Assembly (NCBI RefSeq): GCF_029962835.1 | Contig: NC_080588.1 | Location: 48,281,001 to 48,345,000, forward strand | Direction of reading: 5' to 3' | Source of the DNA: Magnolia sinica | Taxonomy: Eukaryota; Streptophyta; Magnoliopsida; Magnoliales; Magnoliaceae | DNA: 64,000 nt | Shown: in pieces, positions 1 through 10,882 of the stretch | Position numbering within the stretch: the first letter of the stretch is position 1 | Layout: every line of letters begins with the position of its first letter | The notes under the pieces: model-generated | Told to the model about the DNA's origin: nothing | Seen by the model: the letters and a program-made list of their open reading frames with translations, nothing else | Databases searched by the model: none | Made by a program: the position numbers and the translations under genes

Positions 1-69
1 AACCACTAAGTGGCTTGCCCAAGGTACAAGGATTTCTTTGCTTTGTTTTTCCAAGTTATCCAAAAAAGT

Positions 70-98
70 GGGGGGGGGGGGGGGGGGCGGGCGGGGGA
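70..98. repeat. Homopolymer G run with flanking G tracts
   Basis: An unbroken run of 18 G (70-87) is followed by shorter G tracts separated by single C residues. The plus strand could form a G-quadruplex. The run lies upstream of a possible splice acceptor, so it would be intronic if the terminal-exon call is right. Confidence 0.8.
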
Positions 99-260
99 GT
101 GGATCAAGTACTCTTTGACTTTCCCAATCTGTTATCCAGAGCGTCTAATCCATTCTATCCGGAAAAGGGACCATGCCCCCAAAATCTCCCCATTCTGGAA
201 ATATTAGTAAAGTGTTTGGTGGATTTTTAGTTTTTTTTTTAGTAAGCATTGTATTTCCAG

Positions 261-367
261 GCGAACAGGTTGAAATTGTAGCCAAAAAGAGGTGGACCTC
301 ACTTGTATGGTTGCGTAGAAAAATGCAGTTTTGCTGGCATAAGCGTCGTATGTATACTGCTGCTTAA
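261..367 (+). CDS. Possible terminal exon of an unidentified gene entering from the left edge
   Basis: I do not recognise the product. A T-rich stretch (about 230-240) leads to a good plant 3' splice acceptor ending in TTTCCAG at 260. From there one frame stays open to a TAA at 365-367 and encodes a short basic tail, EQVEIVAKKRW...KRRMYTAA. The roughly 190 bp after the stop read like a 3' UTR: mixed composition, no obvious transposon sequence, then an A-rich tract near 583-605. The tail is only about 35 residues and the upstream exons are outside the window, so this is an inference from splice-site shape and codon continuity. It could be a chance open frame. Confidence 0.25.
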
Positions 368-1941
368 TTGGGTGGAACCTAGGTTTATTTTCTTATCATC
401 CTTTGCGTTGTTTTCTTGGTGGATTGCATTCTATGAATAGTGAGAGAGGACTTGTATGTGATTCCTTGTCTTACCGTCGGTGCACCTAACTTGGAGAACT
501 AGACATTTGGATTTTGCTTTAAATGGCTTTGTAATTGGATACAAACATCCAATATGATTGCCTGAATTAAGGGGTGGCCTTTAAAAAAAAAAAAAATAAA
601 TAAAAATTTTTTAAACATCCAACATGTTGAATTTCCCAGTTTTTAATGGTTCGGATTGAGGTGTGCGCACCTCAAAGACCCAGATTGTATTGGCATGTAT
701 GTATGTCAACTGCCTTAGCATGCACGGGGTATCCTGCCCGTGCATCAGGCGGGCCAGTGTGAATGACTTGACACAAAAATCAGGCAAGTCTGCTTATCAG
801 ATGGACCACGTGGGAAAATGATAGGGAAATGGGGGGACGGGGTTGTTAAATATTATGAATGGTCCATAATCAACATGCATGTTCTGGCCCACCTTATGGA
901 TGACCAGCCTGATTTTTCAGTCACGTCATTTACGTAGTGGAACCCACCTTTTGCATGGCTCATGTGTTTCAGATGCTATGTTTGAGGAGGTGAGTGTGGG
1001 CTTTAATAGAACTTTTCTCCTGTATAAGGATTACCGTGGGGTCCATTACCCTGCCACCCATGCATGATAGCTACATGCGTTCCACAATACCAGTAGTTGA
1101 AAAGTGTACTCGAAAGGAATCCCCCAGTCAAATTCCTGCGTATCCCTGTCCCACATATGCAATCAAGGTGGACCATGGGATTCCACATCCCCCCACAAGA
1201 ATAATTCGGATTGGATGATGACAGCCATCTGATTTAGTCCTTACAAAATTATTGTGATCATGCCATGGTGGACCCCTCTTAAACAATGGTCCACTGCTTG
1301 AAAATGGGCCCACATTGGTTCCACTGGGGAAATTGCACCTGCATATGTTTAGTGGATCATTGTTTAATAGTTTTTATTTTATGAAGTTACATGACATTGC
1401 TTGGACGGAAAGTTGTTTTCAGCTAGTTCTTTCCATTGCCAAGTAATCCAAACCGTTGATAGTTAGGCCATGATATGGATGGCCCATTTGCCAAAAATAT
1501 TCTTGAGGGAGAAGTCCTAATGCTTCAATAGCATTCCAGCGGATAGATAGTCAAAGAAAGAAACGATAGCAATTGATTCTAATTCAACCAAAAAGGCCAA
1601 AAACTCAATGGTTAGGAATTTATTTATTTATTGTTGTTATTTTTATGTGGGGGTGTTTTCACACACTTGGGACATTCATTGGTAAATACAGAGCGTCCAT
1701 TTTCTTAGACATCCATTGGACGAACCCAATCAAAGCAATTGTTTAGAGTTATACATGGAAACCCAAGTAGGAACATGACACAGTTTGTACGATCGAAGCC
1801 ATTCATTGAGTTGATCACGTCATCCAAACACCACTGCCCAAAAATTAGGTATGCACATGGCGAACGGTGGAACGTATTTGATTGAAGAATTTCCATTTTC
1901 TAAATGGTGGAAAACTATCACAAGTGTCAAATTCGAGCATA
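368..1941. other. Intergenic, no gene seen
   Basis: After the putative 3' UTR (to about 560) I see short A-rich tracts and diffuse MITE-like wording such as GTGGGCCCAC and GGTCCAT. I could not pair termini or find a target-site duplication. Open frames here are short and resemble no family I know. Confidence 0.5.
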
Positions 1942-1952
1942 GGAAGCTGAGG

Positions 1953-2108
1953 GTTTTTTTTTTTTTTTTTTTTTTATCTTTTTTTAAACGCGCACACACC
2001 CCCACACACTTACGCTAGTGGAATTTCACCACCTATGGGTACTCGAACCCGTGACCGGGAGTTGAATTTCCTGAGAGTCTACCACCCGAGGAAAAGTAAG
2101 GACCCATC
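1953..2108 (-). mobile_element. tRNA-derived SINE (Au-like) with perfect TSD
   Basis: On the minus strand a tRNA-like Pol III B box (GGTTCGAGTACCC, near 2037-2049) is followed by a body ending in a GT-rich stretch and an A-rich tail (the T run at 1953-1975 on the plus strand). The unit is flanked by an 11-bp direct repeat, GGAAGCTGAGG, at 1942-1952 and 2109-2119. That is a target-site duplication of the length expected for LINE-machinery retrotransposition. The body and its GT-rich 3' part remind me of the plant Au SINE family. The family name is from memory; the B box, tail and TSD are seen directly. Confidence 0.75.
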
Positions 2109-2378
2109 GGAAGCTGAGGTTTGTTACAATATGTCTGAACTTCGGACGTGCCATTACTTCTGCAGTACGGTATGGGTCCGTGGTGTAATCACTTGATCCG
2201 GTATCAATGTTACTATGATCCAAACCGTTTATATGATGGGTCACACCATGGCGAATCCCAAAATAACATTAATGGCTATCAAATGAATGGTTAAAAATAA
2301 AAGTAGCGATAGATCCAAGGAAAATAAAACATTGGACAGTTTTGAATTGTTGGGCATGATTGAAAAGTCAGCCCCATT

Positions 2379-3028
2379 TAGGGGTATACACGAACTGAGC
2401 TTGCTCGGTTAGCTCGCTCGGCTCGGCTCAGCTCGACTTGAAAAAGCTCGACTCAACTTGGTTCATAGCTAAGTTTGAGCCCAGTCGAGCTGATTTTTTG
2501 AGCTGGAAAATGAGTTCGAGCAGAGTTTGAGTAGGGCCTAGCTTGACTCATCTAGGATCGAATCCAGATCGAATCGAACTCGGATCGAACTAGTTCAGTG
2601 ACTCGGTTACTTTACCATTGATGCTGCTCACCTACTGTTTGATAAAATAACTCAACAAAATGTGCTTGGTGGCAAGGAAGGTTTGGCGGGTAGCAAGGAG
2701 GGTATGTACATGAAACAAATACCTTTTTTCTCTTTGTTTGTTTTTTTAATTTTAATTTTAATTTTTATGTTATTTAGAATGTGTTTGAGAAAATACCTGT
2801 AAAGCCATTGCCTTTGTTTATAAAACAGTGGGATTTTAAAGTTGCATTTAAGGTGTTTGTGGAAATGCCTCAATGGCAAACTCGGCCCAAGCTACTGACC
2901 GAGCTGAGGCGAGCCGAGTTGGCTAGTCAAGCTTGAGGACTGAGCTGAGCTGAGTTCGAGCTGAGGTCAGCCACTGTTCGAGCTGAGTCAGGCTGAGCCA
3001 GCTCGACTCGACTAGATGTACACCCCTA
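2379..3028. mobile_element. hAT-type MITE, 650 bp
   Basis: The element begins TAGGGGTATACAC and ends with the inverted counterpart GTACACCCCTA. It is flanked by a perfect 8-bp duplication GCCCCATT (2371-2378 and 3029-3036), as the hAT superfamily makes. Both arms are dense in GCTCGAGCTGAGC-like words, so it can fold back over much of its length. The centre is AT-rich. No transposase frame is present, so it is non-autonomous. Confidence 0.85.
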
Positions 3029-3036
3029 GCCCCATT

Positions 3037-5097
3037 ATTCAAACTATGGTAAAGTATCATAAAAATCTAAATCAATTAGAAGAGGTTTGCTAAGCACACT
3101 ATACAAGAAAATCGCATTTACAGTCGAACATGTGCAAGAGTGGGTCATGTGTGTGACATCCAAGCCGTTCATCATGTTGGTCTCAACAAGAAGGAATTGT
3201 TTCTCAAAAAAAATCAAGCTAGTCCTTTCATTCAATGTGCCACATTTATATCTTAAATTGTAGATCATGTGACCAATGAAGTGGCCCAGCTTTTCAGAAG
3301 TGACACTACATGGTGAGGCCCATCTTCTGAATGGCTTGGATCTCACACATATATGGGAAGTTGGCTCACGAATGTCTTTGTACTCATTAGCATATGAAAA
3401 TTGGCTTAGCAGAATAGAATTTTATTTCTGAAATTTGGTAGAACAAATAAGACTATTGCAATGCGATACATCAGGCCTTCGTCCATTGGAATTGTTTATT
3501 ATTATTATTATTATTTTTTAATGACCCAAAATAGCATGTATGATAAGGACCCCTCCTGGATGATGCCCAAATATTTATCAAATTCAATATTTTCAACCTT
3601 TGCTTACACGAAAGGTTACGGTGACAGGTTACGGTGACGGAAGAAAGTCAAATTTCAAATGGTTGAAACAACCACATGAAATTCCAGCGGTAGCACCATT
3701 TTTTCTACCCTGCTTTCTATGGGAAACATCCTTAATCTCATCACGAACCAATATTTCTAATTATATAATTATTAATTATCGGGTCGAGTCAGAAGAACAA
3801 GTCGAATTTTCAAGTTTTTGAACTATGATTGAAACGCTCATCAGTCAATCTGATTTTTTTTAATTTTTTTAATTTTTTGAACAAGATAGGATCAACATAT
3901 AGATGATGGATGAAAACTACTCAGGCCCATATGCAACTCTAAAGACAATTAACGAATTAGAAGCAAACAAGAAATGATTGAGCTTGACAATGTGTCCGCT
4001 TGAAGTAAAAGGCCTCACTACAGACCATAACCTACTAACACACCCATGTTTTCCACTAAACCCCAAATTCCACAATAATCCACACTTCACTTGACCTGTT
4101 TGCACCCCACAATTCTTGAGATTCCTATCAGATAAACATTTTGGCTTTATTCCAAGGAGCATCAAGAGAAGCAGCAACAAATTCAAGTGTCGGGGCGAAA
4201 ACATCTGTTTCCAATATTAGAGTATAAACGAATTGAAAGCAGGAGCATGAATCCGACAAATAATGTTTAGAATATCGTCTGAAACATGCACATATTGCCC
4301 CCCCATACATACTGATGTAGTCCATGTCCGAAACAGCTGTATCGGTCTGAAACAGTTGATATATGGCAATATGACCCCACATCAGTGGTGAATGATATGG
4401 TAGACGCCAAAAACAATTTTCAGGTGATGCTGAAACAGAGAAACACCTGGTTAAGATGGTTGGTGTAACTAAAGATTTGATCATAGTCAATGGCCATTTT
4501 GTCTGGCAACTAGTGAACCAATGACCCACTGCAAGAGAACAACACTTTCATCAAGGTGGTTGTGAGATCTGTCTTTGACATCTAATGACTTGTATAAATA
4601 CACGAAATGCATAAATATTTAAGCAATCTTCACAGATGACCTCAGGTTCTTGACAAAGTACTTCTAACAAAATGGAATATAGAGAGATATTTGATAGAAT
4701 ATTACCTAGACCCCCAACCCTCAATGATTTCCATTCCAAATCACACAATCCGGATTATGGGTCATTTGTGAGAATCACTATTCTTAATAACACTAAATTA
4801 GGATTTTCTAGTCAGATTTATATTTTGACTTATGCAATGCAAAGCATACAACTAATAGCATGCATGAAGGACCTGTAATGGTAATAATATTCATCCTTTT
4901 CATATACGAGTAACACAATCAATTTGTATACAGAACTATTTTGCATATACTTTGAATTAAACTTTTAGATTTAATTTCAGGAAAAGACAACGATGCATAA
5001 CATGAGTTTGCCACTTCAAATTGCAAAAATCATTCATCAAAACTATAAGATACACATCCAAAGAATCCAAAACTGTACATGATAATGAAAGAAATAT
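3037..5097. other. Intergenic, no gene recognised
   Basis: AT-rich DNA with poly-pyrimidine tracts and short open frames on both strands. The longest (4128-4529, minus) lacks an ATG start and matches no family I know. A few acceptor-like sites (for example near 4530, minus strand) hint at an old pseudogene, but I could not assemble a coding chain. Confidence 0.45.
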
Positions 5098-5140
5098 GCT
5101 ACATTGACTACCAAAGGATGTAGAACATCCAAACTTATTT

Positions 5141-5221
5141 GCTTCCATTCTAAATGATTCAATACCCACCAAGCTGCTTTGCTTCCATTCTAAATGATTC
5201 AATCATCAACCCACCAAGCTG
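5141..5221. repeat. Two-copy tandem duplication, about 40-46 bp unit
   Basis: The stretch starting GCTTCCATTCTAAATGATTC occurs at 5141 and again at 5181, each time followed by CCCACCAAGCTG. The second unit carries a small insertion. No function suggested. Confidence 0.8.
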
Positions 5222-5229
5222 TAGTCAAC

Positions 5230-5642
5230 TGACATCCATAACCAAGACACTGTATTTTTCCCTCTTTTCTTTTTCTCTTACCATACAATCAAAACTTAGC
5301 GAAAAGAAAATAAAGAATCCACAATTTACCCCAGTAGTTTTGTGTAGAAGATAAATGAAGAAGGAAAAAGAGATAAGAGGGGACCCAGAGAATCAGAATA
5401 GAGGAGAGAGGTGATAGGGCTGGACGTCCCACCCCCTTCTTGTATTTAAGTAAAAAAATAAAAACAGATAAAAATGGGCTTCACTTGTTACAATGACCTC
5501 TGCATCCAATGTGACTAAGGACTACATGATAATAATAAAATACATATATACAAAGATTATATGTTCCATATGACAGTTGACACTTGTTACAATTATCTAG
5601 GTAGGCCAAAGATCGTACAGACCACAACCATCATCACTAACA
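5230..5642 (-). mobile_element. Probable 3' LTR of a Ty1/copia remnant (far end undefined)
   Basis: On the minus strand a polypurine tract, CTTGAGGGGGAATG (plus strand 5641-5654), is followed at once by TGTTAG, a typical copia LTR start, placing one LTR edge at 5642. The polypurine tract lies just downstream of the RNase H remnant, as expected in a copia element. The sequence then runs leftward through AT-rich promoter-like DNA. I could not find the other LTR edge or a TSD, so 5230 is only a working limit. Confidence 0.5.
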
Positions 5643-5689
5643 TTCCCCCTCAAGCTAGAACACAGATTTAGTTGATGCGCATCTTGAAA

Positions 5690-6115
5690 TAAATGCATGC
5701 AGACTAACTGCGACCAAGGACTTTTTAAAACACATTAGCGAGCTAATCCTAAGACTTCAAGTATGAAGTGGCATCAATCTTAGTATGTTCGGTCATCTCA
5801 TGAAAGAGCAAGTTAATTTGCAATGTGAGAGGCTGCTTGATTGTCACAAAACAACTGCATCGGCTGATTCACTGCAAAAACCCATTTACTAGAACTTCTT
5901 CAACCCTACACGCCGCATGTACTTCACTGCAGACTGGATTGAGCTACAACACTGCTTTTTTTACTTTACCATGTAACCAGATTTCCTCCCATGAATGTAC
6001 AGTATTCAATCACTGCTTTTTTTACTTTACCATGTAACCAGATTTCCTCCCATGAATGCACAGTATTCAATCGTAGACCGCTTGCCAGTCAGAGAACCTA
6101 CCAAAGAATACCCTA
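5690..6115 (-). pseudogene. Degenerate Ty1/copia RNase H domain
   Basis: Minus-strand translation gives broken pieces of the copia RNase H: LTGKRSTIEYCAFMGGNLVTW, then a VVAQSS piece, then LFCDNQAASHIA (the family's catalytic CDN segment) and a DRTY piece matching the usual KHI(E/D) region. Stops and frame changes separate them. RNase H would remove the RNA strand during reverse transcription. A 61-bp tandem duplication (5951-6072) falls inside the domain and helps destroy it. The adjacent polypurine tract and LTR start agree with a copia 3' end. Confidence 0.75.
5951..6072. repeat. Two-copy 61-bp tandem duplication inside copia RNase H
   Basis: The 61-bp unit at 5951-6011 is repeated at 6012-6072 with one or two changes. 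Because it duplicates RNase H coding sequence it arose after, or caused, loss of the domain. Confidence 0.9.
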
Positions 6116-6221
6116 TAACTCGGAGATGAATATGTTGTTTATATAAAATTCCTTTGCCATGTGCTCCTTTAAGATATCACAAAATCTAGCCTTGTGATAG
6201 TGATGATGATGTACATAAGCT

Positions 6222-6243
6222 CTGTGTGTGTGTGTGTGTGTGT
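6222..6243. repeat. (TG)n microsatellite
   Basis: About 11 TG units between the copia remnant and the LINE. Confidence 0.9.
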
Positions 6244-6485
6244 ATTCCTGGGTCTTCAACGACATCTCCTTGATCACTAACGAGTTTATGATTTAGATCC
6301 ATTAGTGTATTAGCCAGTTTACCACAAAGAAAAGATGCCGAGCTGGGAATACAAACTACAAACAGAGCAGAAAATCTAAATTACAATCCTAAAAATAATT
6401 ACAATTGAAGCCCATACCAAGATCAGAGATTTTTCCCTTGAGAAAACATCTACTTCCTTGCAAGAAGCATTAGCAAAAACATCTG

Positions 6486-6890
6486 CTATTTCTTTTCCCC
6501 CAAATCAGCCACCATATAGCCAAGACTGTCATCCTCCATATCGCCAGTCTTTCGCTTCCCAATCCGAACGCCATGCCACATCACGTGCACGTTTTGAAGA
6601 ACCATAGATCTTCTTTGAAGGTTGTTGACGATGAGAACTCTCTTCCTTTTGACCAACCAACTAAATGGCGCTACTTTCAAAGAGGCCCCATAGTGCCACA
6701 TGTGGGATGTCTGACCACGCCACTCAACTGTAGACTGGGATAGCAGCCATCCATAGAAAGACCAACCCGAGAGACGGCCTGACTTGTCCTTGAGCCAAAG
6801 CATCTTGTCCGGCTCATTACCATCTGGAGCATATAGGAGAAGCTTATCAAGAAGACTTATGAACTCTTTAACTACTTCATCATTCATGTC
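6486..6890 (-). pseudogene. LINE C-terminal zf-RVT domain
   Basis: A 133-residue frame matches the zinc-binding region that follows reverse transcriptase in plant LINEs: a DKMLWLKDKSGRLSGWSFYG segment, then W-R-G...HMWHYGASLKVAPFSWLV, then ILTIDNLQRR-like VLIVNNLQRRSMVLQNVHVM. The cysteine expected after the last motif is replaced (VMW instead of a C-x-x-C arrangement). It is the 3'-most coding part of the LINE. Confidence 0.8.
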
Positions 6891-7244
6891 ACAATGACAA
6901 GGTATTTCCCACGACTGAAAAGTACTCAGAAACTTTCATTTCCTTAGCCAAGGAGAGCTGCGCTATTCTTGGTATGCAACCTAGAGAGGATAATTGGTGG
7001 CTCACACATCTCCCCGAAAAGGAATTTTCTCACCATTACCTAAGGGAAATCTGATCCCTGCCATGGGAAATCTTTTCTCAACTTCTTGAGCTTGCTGAAG
7101 ACAGATTTTCGGCAACTAAAAAAGGACACATAAAATACAAGGGCAAACTCAAGAGAGCAGACTTGATAAGCATGATCCAACCACCCAGAGATAAGCAGCG
7201 GCATTTCTATTAGGCTAGTTTCCTTTGAACCTCTCCACTTCTAT

Positions 7245-8302
7245 AGACTATAAGTGCTTTGCCGGCTTTCCAATACCGAAAGGAAGACCATGATAGGTTG
7301 TAGGAAAAGCACCTGATTTGCATCTGAACACCCCAGCCAACCGATCCAACTCCTCCTTAGAAACACACACCCACATCTCACTCTTGGTGACATTCAGTCT
7401 AAGACCTGAAATCGCTTCAAAACAAAGGATGACCATTCTCAATCTTTCCACCATAATCTTGTCAGCTTCGCATAATAGGAGAGTATCATCAGCAAATTGG
7501 AGATGAGAGACTGGTGGATTCACCCTATCTACTGCAAACCCTCGAAAAAGACCAGCTTCTTACCCTTTAGCTAACGTCCTGCCCAATGCCTTTGCCACCA
7601 CTACGAACAAATAGGAGGATAACAAATCTCCTAGCCTTATCCCTCTTGATGGCTTAAAGAACCCTTTCATGGACCCATTAACCAAAACAAAGAATCGAGC
7701 AGAAATAACCTATTCCCTCATCCATCCCCTCCATCTAGTTCCACATCCCATACATTGTAACATATAATTCAAGAATCTCCAATTGACATGGTAGTAAGCC
7801 TTCTCCGAAGTCCAACTTGCACACAACAACACCACCCCTTGTACCAAGAGTCGACACTCATATGCTATGAGAACGCTGTCGATAATCCGTCTTCCCTCTA
7901 CAAAAGCTCCTTGGTTTTTTTAAATGTCCGACGCCAAAACCGTCCGAAACCTTGTAGTTAGAGTCTTTACTAGGATCTTGTGCGGGCCTCCAATCAAACT
8001 GGTCAGTCTGAAATCTTTCATGTTGTCCACTCCTGTAATCTTCTAGATTAGGCGATAAAGGACAAGCCCAATTCCGTCAACAAACAAACTCTAGCATGTA
8101 ACTTTGACACGAAACTCATTATATACCATTTAATTACCTCCCAAAACTCTTGAAAAAAAGCTATTGGGAAACCATTTGGACCAATGGCCTTATCCATTCC
8201 CAAAGTAGTAACGGCAGCCTTGACTTCTTCCTCCAAGAAGGGTCTTTCGATAGAGATTGCATCAACGTCAGAAAGACTAGGAATTTCCAAATCATCCACC
8301 AA
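7245..8302 (-). pseudogene. LINE reverse transcriptase domain, multiply frameshifted
   Basis: The first fragment (8302-8048) has the N-terminal box MDKAIGPNGFPIAFFQEFW. The middle, in changing frames, gives FVEGRRI, then a GS-KGFFKPSRGIRLGD piece and an L-SSYLFVVVAKAL piece. The last fragment (7523-7248) has HLQFADDTLLLCEA, the catalytic FADD box, and GLRLNVTKSE. The catalytic aspartates are still visible, but at least three frame breaks separate the boxes. The reaction would be target-primed reverse transcription of LINE RNA. Confidence 0.85.
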
Positions 8303-8605
8303 AGGCCTACTCCATCACTCGTTCATATGTAGAGACTTATAGAATACGAGTACTGAAGTGCAAACTTGATTTTTTCATCTATTCTTCTACCTTCCACAAC
8401 AACAATGCTTAACTCGTTGTGTCTCGCTCAAGTGGCCCTTGAACACTGCTTCCATTTAATTTCTTGCTCCTTTGGGCCACTTGAGCATTGATTAGCCAGC
8501 CACTGCCTTCTTTCCTTTTCCACCTCTGGTAACCCCTCTTCTGCCTTTATATCAAGAGTGTAAATTCCCCTCAACATTTCATCCATCTCCTTCTTGCTTT
8601 TCGAT

Positions 8606-8608
<3 letters not shown>

Positions 8609-8640
<32 letters not shown>
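8609..8640. repeat. (CT)16 microsatellite
   Basis: Sixteen CT units within the LINE, between the endonuclease and reverse transcriptase pieces. Confidence 0.95.
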
Positions 8641-8644
<4 letters not shown>

Positions 8645-9311
8645 CTGATAATTTTGCCCTCTATAAGCTTCAATTTCCAACTTAGACGAAAACCAATGTA
8701 GCCCATAATGATGAAGGAATTTCACCATTCTTTGAGACGATTAGCAAACCTGTCAATCTCTAACCCAAACAGCTCAAAACGACATGGTTTCCCTACCTCT
8801 ACTTCAAGAAAAATCAGACAATGGTCGGATGAGGGGTTAAGAAGCCATCGTGAAGAGGCAAAAGGGTATTTCTCTACCCAATTTGAAGAAAGTAGAAATC
8901 TATCCAACCTAAACATGACTGGATTAGATTGCATGATCGACCATGTAACTTTCCCATTGATTAGAAGGAGATCTACCAAGCCGTATTTGCCAATCCAAGC
9001 GGAAAACCCCTCCATGCTGCTCATAACTTTGCCTCAACCAGACTTCTCAAAGAAGAATCTAATGACGTTGAAGTCACCAGCAATACACCACGGACAAATG
9101 AATCTTTTTCGCACTAAGTTGAGCACAATGTTGTCATATGCGATCGCATAATCTCATAATGCCATCCAAATGGCATATGCAATGGTCGCATATGCCATCT
9201 AGATGGTATGCGATCGCAAAATGGCATATGCGATCGCATACACTCCAACAGTCAACAATTTGACCATTGGAGCATTAATTTTTACTTTTTTTTTTCCCTG
9301 GAAGTTTTGCC

Positions 9312-9318
9312 TATAAAA
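9312..9318 (+). promoter_or_regulatory. TATA-box-like promoter inside the hAT element
   Basis: CTATAAAAAGGCAC is a textbook plant TATA context. A CT-rich, leader-like region follows about 30-100 bp downstream. It may be the retained promoter of the autonomous parent or a captured host promoter. Motif only; no transcript evidence. Confidence 0.4.
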
Positions 9319-9524
9319 AGGCACTTCCCCTCCATTTGCAATATATATTCACTAAACCTCTCGTTCACACTCTCTTGCTCTCATATATCATTCTAAAGCC
9401 CTCATTCTCTCTTAAACTCATTCATAAGTTCTCTTAGCTTTACTATTTTCACTTGAAGTTGAAGGCAAAATTAAGGACCCAAGATCAAGAAGCATGACAT
9501 GCAGAAGAATCACTATACTATTCA

Positions 9525-9530
<6 letters not shown>

Positions 9531-9574
<44 letters not shown>
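9531..9574. repeat. (CT)22 microsatellite
   Basis: Twenty-two CT units in the hAT element. Confidence 0.95.
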
Positions 9575-9577
<3 letters not shown>

Positions 9578-10480
9578 TTAATATATTCTCTTATTTGTAG
9601 CTTAGATAGTACAATAATATCAAACAAATTAGTTTGAAAATTAATCGTAGTTAAGTCTTTATGGGGGAAAATTTCAGATTTTCCTGATGTTTTTTTAATT
9701 TTTCAAAACAGAAAAATGTTGTGTGATTGCTTATACGATTGCGCGATCGTACAAGCAATCACACAAGGTCGACTGCATACAATCACTTAGGTGATTTGAC
9801 AACATTGGTTGAGCTCCTCCCAAAAATTATTTCTTCTCACTGCTTGATTTAGGCCATAAAACAGACATAAAGCCCCACCTTGAAACCAATAGCCGTGTCT
9901 AATAAGGCCACTAACAGAGAAAAAGATCCTCCCCACGCATCCATCCCAGACTAATGATTGGAATCCCAGGCCAACAGAATTCCCCTATGGACTCAGTGAA
10001 CACTCGGTCTTAGAAGACGTACCCACACTCATACAAAATCCATAACCTTTCTGTCAACTCCTTGCAATTTGTTCTCTTGAAAGATATTACCCAAGGCTTC
10101 AACCTCTGGCAGATGTCTTTGATTTTTCCCCTCTTCTACAAACATCCAAACCCCTAACATTCCAAGAAAAGATCTTCACTTTGGCACTAATTTCCCCTTC
10201 TTCCCTTCCTGCTTCCCAATTGAAGATCCCCAAATAGAAAACTGACATCAAAGATGAGACTAACCAATTCCCTCTAGGAGAGCGTTGGGCCTTCCTCAGG
10301 GGGTTGGGATGCAATAATAGACTCCCTCTTTTTTAACAAACAAGAATATAGCATAATAGTCCTCATATTTGTCTCTAAAAGACACCCCTACCATTCATGT
10401 CGACTTGATGCTTGTTCTAGCCACTTGGTACCCGAGACATGTTCCCCCGAGAATTGTTGAAGCTTCCAGATGATTAGAAG

Positions 10481-10882
10481 TTAATTCAAGATCCCCACTA
10501 GTTCCATTAGGAGCAACATCACTTCGAGAACTTTTACAAGAGAGTCTTCAAAAGCTATAGTCATTTGGCTTCTCGAATCATCGCCCTCAATCTGTTCTAG
10601 AAATTTGTCCTCAAATGTGTTTAACTTCAAAGAGGAGAGGACAACACACGTTAATATCGAAGAGTCGGGGCCATCAGTCACACGACCCTCGCATGCGTGA
10701 CAGGCTAAACGTGTCTCCCTCACTGATTGGTGCTCTACAAGACCATCAGAGCGTGCATCCTCGACTGCCATTGTTGCTTTTGAACTTCTTGTTGCCAATG
10801 CTATGGCTATCTCCACCCCCTCCTTCGACTCCGGTCTTCTCCCAAACATCACAGGGTCCTCTTTTTCTAGATTTCCTTTCAA
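10481..10882 (-). pseudogene. Open frame upstream of LINE endonuclease, possibly the ORF1/linker region
   Basis: A 133-codon minus-strand frame ends about 300 bp before the endonuclease start. It contains an acidic stretch with EDSLVKVLEV and FLEQIEGDDS, but no zinc knuckle and no motif I can name. Its position, strand and the lack of a boundary between it and the endonuclease suggest it was part of the LINE. It partly overlaps the tandem-repeat area on its upstream side. Confidence 0.35.

Larger units (their letters stand above)
9126..9807. mobile_element. hAT-type non-autonomous element in the LINE, 682 bp
   Basis: Termini are CAATGTTGTCA and its inverse TGACAACATTG. The flanks are GTTGAGCA (9118-9125) and GTTGAGCT (9808-9815), an 8-bp TSD with one mismatch. 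Subterminal DNA at both ends is rich in GCGATCGC palindromes. The interior has a TATA box (9312), a pyrimidine-rich leader-like stretch and a (CT)22 run at 9531-9574. No transposase frame remains. Confidence 0.85.
8722..10190 (-). pseudogene. LINE AP-type endonuclease domain, interrupted by a hAT element
   Basis: The N-terminal end (10190 downwards) gives the KIFSWNVRGLD start. The C-terminal end (9024-8722) contains W-S-I-M-Q-S-N-P...RLDRFLLS and the SDHCLIF metal-binding/catalytic segment. Between them a 682-bp hAT element plus TSD occupies 9118-9807. Without it the domain is about 230 codons long, the usual size. The enzyme would nick target DNA for priming. Stops in the upstream half show decay independent of the hAT insertion. 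Confidence 0.8.
6486..10882 (-). mobile_element. Degenerate L1-type LINE, split by a hAT element
   Basis: Read on the minus strand, the domains are in plant L1 order: endonuclease start (KIFSWNVRGLD near 10185), endonuclease end (SDHCLIFLEVEVG near 8800), reverse transcriptase (DKAIGPNGFPIAFFQ near 8190; FADD near 7490), and a C-terminal zf-RVT region (NLQRR, near 6630). A hAT MITE (9126-9807) interrupts the endonuclease. Stops and frame changes occur throughout, so it is dead. I saw no clear poly(A) tail or target-site duplication. The 5' limit (10882) rests on an open frame that appears continuous with the LINE and is uncertain. Confidence 0.85.

Noticed and set aside
2026..2049. A tRNA gene at the GGTTCGA motif
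   Set aside because: Only a B box is present; no cloverleaf can be formed, and the TSD and tail show it is a SINE.
4128..4529. 133-codon minus-strand open frame
   Set aside because: No ATG at its start, no recognisable domain, and stop-rich flanks; at most an old pseudogene piece.
8428..8706. Arg/Glu-rich minus-strand frame
   Set aside because: Generated by the (CT)16 microsatellite read as RERERE; the neighbouring residues belong to the decayed LINE linker.
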